Shown here: positions 61,608 to 64,000 of the stretch, piece after piece
Numbering within the stretch: the stretch's first letter is position 1
Layout of the letters: the number at the start of each line of letters is the position of its first letter
Origin: JABSOG01 sp965277695
GTDB taxonomy: Bacteria > Pseudomonadota > Gammaproteobacteria > Enterobacterales > Alteromonadaceae
Direction: 5' to 3'
NCBI GenBank assembly: GCA_965277695.1
Contig: CBDIDQ010000063.1
Coordinates: forward strand, 124,001 to 188,000
Length of the DNA: 64,000 nucleotides
Notes under the pieces: generated by a model
Database searches by the model: none
Told to the model about the DNA's origin: nothing
Seen by the model: only the letters and a program-made list of their open reading frames with translations
Position numbers and translations under genes: made by a program

Positions 61608-63592
61608 TTAAGCGGCTTTGGCTGGTGTGGTAGTTTTTCTCTTGCCTTTAAAACTGCGTTTTTTACCACCGCTCTTACCACCACTCTTACCTCCACTCTT
61701 ACCTCCACTTCTGCTTGATGGCACACCTTTAAGGTGCACTGGCAACTCATTTCTGGCGGTATCAACCAAGCCATTTAAGGTGCTAATCATCGACGTCATA
61801 AAACTGGTGTAGCTAGCTTCTTTTTGGCTGATTTGCGCTAATACCGACTCCCACTGAGCGGTTAAATCGGGCTGGGTGGTCACTTCGGGCAAACTTTGGA
61901 TTAATCCTCTACCCGCCGCTGTGGCGGTAATGGTTTTACCGCTACGTTGTAAAAATTGACGAAAAAACAATAACTCGATGATACCCGCCCGAGTTGCCTC
62001 AGTGCCAAGCCCATCGGTTTCACGGAGAATTTTACGAATTTCGACATCTTTAACGTAACGAGAGATCCCAGTCATCGCCGCCAGCAAAGTGGCATCGGTA
62101 AAATACGCTGGTGGCTGGGTCATTTTGTCGACCACTGCGCCTTTTTCACAATGAAAAATATCGCCGACCGCCATTTGCGGTAGCCGTTTTTCTGCGTCCT
62201 TATCACTGCCATTGTTATTATCAGACGCTTTATGAGGAAACAGCGCTTTCCAACCGGCTTAACCACTTGCTTGCTAGCTGCCTTAAATATGCCACCCGCA
62301 ATTAACAACTCAACTTTGGTATCGTTATATTCATGGGCAGGGAAAAACTGCACCAAATATTGGCGAGCAATCAATTCATAAAGTTGTTTTTCATTTTGAG
62401 TTAAACGACTGACATCTAACTTCTTCTCGGTAGGGATAATCGCATGGTGAGCCGTCACTTTACTGTCATTCCACGCTTTGCTCTTCAACGAGCTATTCGC
62501 CTGTTGGCTAAAAGGCCGCATAGCCTCACTGTTGTTACCAATTGAATCAATTACCGTCGCCGCCTGATAATAATGTTCGCTGGGTAAATAACGACTTTCA
62601 GAACGAGGATAAGTGACCAATTTGTGCTTTTCGTACAGACTCTGACAGACATCCAGCACCTGCTTAGCATTCATACCATAACGTTTGCCTGCATCAATTT
62701 GTAAAGCAGATAAATTATAAGGTAGTGGCGGCGGTTGTTTTTTCAGCTTTTTATCACAACGAATAACTTTAGCGGGTTGATTGGTGATGCGTCCGGCGAC
62801 ATTCTCGGCTAATGCCTTAACCAATACCCGGCCTTCTTCATCCTGATAAGGCTGACACGCTTCACTAGGCTGCCATTTAGCAGTGAACCTTTCGTTGTTA
62901 GGTGTAAGCACATGAGCAAATACTTCATAAAACGGTTTCGATACAAACGATTCAATCTCTAAATCACGCCTAACAACCAAACCCAGCAAAGGTGTTTGCA
63001 CCCTGCCCACTGACAGCAAACCGTTGTAACCAACCTTTTGCCCCTGTACGGTATAAGCCCGAGTTAGATTGATACCATATAACCAGTCAGCCCGAGAGCG
63101 AGCCAATGCCGACGTCGACAGCGGAATAAATTGACTGTTATCAGATAAATCCGCCAGCGAGCGTTTAACTGCTGCGGGGTTTAAATCGCTAATTAAACAG
63201 CGTTTGATCCCGGCTTTTTTTGCCCCTTTAACACCACAATAATCAATCACTTGGTCGACCAACAATTGCCCCTCGCGATCGGGGTCGCCAGCATGAACCA
63301 GCTCACTGGCTTGGCCGATCAGTTTTTTTAATACGGTGAGTTGTTTGCGGGTTTGACTTTTCGGTTTGAGCGCCCATTTATCAGGCAAAATAGGTAGATG
63401 TTCGAGCTGCCATTTTTTGAATGCCGGATCATACACCTCAGGCTCAGCCTGTTCGAGCAAATGGCCAATACACCAACTGACCACATCACCATTACCCAAA
63501 CGGATCAGGCCATCTTCGCGTTTATGTGGCTTGGGCAGCACATCAGCAATGGCTTTGCCCAAACTGGGTTTTTCAGCAATATACAGTTTCAT
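61608..63592 (-). pseudogene. topB: DNA topoisomerase III TopB, one frameshift
   Basis: Type IA topoisomerase that decatenates DNA, often acting with RecQ (its convergent neighbour). The Toprim start MKLYIAEKPSLGKAIADVL, the acidic triad in HAGDPDREGQLL and catalytic Tyr in LVTYPRSESRYLP are intact. The frame breaks near 62250-62260 after KQVVKP; adding one base gives GWKALFPHKASDNNN and then the normal IFHCEKGAVVDKMTQPPAYFTDATLL region in the next frame. The tail has four SGGK units from a 12-bp minisatellite (61666-61713) and a Lys-rich end. As with the other breaks, a sequencing error is possible. Confidence 0.88.
61666..61713 (-). repeat. 12-bp tandem repeat (4 units) in topB, encoding SGGK
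   Basis: Units starting at 61666, 61678, 61690 and 61702 (consensus CCTCCACTCTTA on the plus strand) give repeated Ser-Gly-Gly-Lys in the basic C-terminal tail. Confidence 0.85.
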
Positions 63593-63746
63593 TCAGCTGG
63601 CAACAATTAAAGTAATGAGGTTTTATACAGTATAAATATTATCGCTGAAGTTGCAAGGTAAAATCGGCAAATACTGTTAAACTGACACCTCGCTACTACA
63701 GTGCTTCTCCGAGAATGACCATAAAACCAATAAAAGGATGTCCCTG

Positions 63747-64000
63747 ATGAAAATCAACCTCAGCTTATATCAAACCCGAGTATTAGGCGCTCTGATTGAA
63801 AAAGAAATCACCACTCCTGATCAATACCCGTTATCTCTCAATGCCTTAACCAACGCCTGCAACCAAAAAAGCAACCGCGACCCGGTGTTACAACTAACCG
63901 ATACCCTAGTGCAAGATACCGTCGATGAACTCAAAGCGCTGCGTTTTATCCGTGAAGAGAGCGGTGGATACGGCAGCCGAGTAGTCAAACTGAAACACCG
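63747..64000 (+). CDS. yceH: YceH/DUF480 protein, 3' end beyond the window
   Basis: The 84 visible codons match DUF480 (UPF0502, YceH): LSLYQTRVLGALIEKEITTPD, YPLSLNALTNACNQKSNRDPV and TVDELKALRFI. These form two winged-helix-like segments. ATG at 63747 is preceded by AAGGA at 8 bp; an in-frame ATG at 63738 is too close to that box. Runs off the right edge. Function is unknown. The 154-bp gap to topB is divergent and AT-rich (likely promoters). Confidence 0.9.
   Translation, partial: MKINLSLYQTRVLGALIEKEITTPDQYPLSLNALTNACNQKSNRDPVLQLTDTLVQDTVDELKALRFIREESGGYGSRVVKLKH

Overview
The window reads as one chromosomal stretch of a motile, probably marine or aquatic gammaproteobacterium with moderate-to-low GC. 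The gene order (ccm cytochrome c maturation operon, then fliK2-fhlB, cheW-parP-parC-motD-motC-cheB-cheA-cheZ-cheY-fliA-flhG-flhF-flhA-flhB-fliRQPONMLK, fliJIH-F-E, flrC-flrB-flrA) is the polar-flagellum superlocus of Shewanella, Vibrio, Pseudomonas, Marinobacter and Alteromonadales/Oceanospirillales. I cannot place the genus. No rRNA, tRNA, CRISPR array, transposase or prophage gene was seen.

Layout. 1-2776 (minus): mlaA, an arylsulfotransferase-like protein, a small membrane protein and a membrane protein cut by the left edge. 2829-10065 (minus): ccmABCDEFGHI. 10185-14983 (plus): a single-domain RelA/SpoT-type (p)ppGpp synthetase, a second fliK, fhlB, and a Fic protein whose start codon lies inside a four-copy operator-like repeat. 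14998-25067 (minus): DUF2802 protein, chemotaxis, array-positioning and stator genes, and fliA. 25070-42932 (minus): flhG to fliE. 43469-48715 (minus): flrC, flrB, flrA and a short unusual flagellin. 49061-54204 (plus): a coupled sugar operon (pseB, pseC, aldo/keto reductase, a cytidylyltransferase-aminotransferase fusion) behind a consensus sigma-28 promoter, probably for flagellin glycosylation. 54393-64000: yggN, trmH, recG, rarD, recQ, topB and a partial yceH.

How it works together. Three good sigma-54 promoters (before flhA, fliE and flrB) fit the FlrA, then FlrBC, then sigma-54, then FliA/sigma-28 hierarchy. ParC and ParP with CheW and a CheA carrying three internal LID-like repeats suggest a pole-anchored chemoreceptor array.

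What is odd. fliG is absent from its invariant place between fliF and fliH (60 bp remain). Six single-base frameshifts lie in 18.3-24.5 kb (motD, motC, cheB twice, cheZ tail, fliA), with one more in topB; this is either a recently decaying motility system or a patch of poor sequence. Other unusual features are two copies of a ~260-bp intergenic element whose cores are inverted relative to each other; a three-stem dispersed repeat with a compensatory base change; many in-frame 12/15-bp minisatellites in coding sequence; and a partial tandem duplication that places a mini-ORF in front of fliM.
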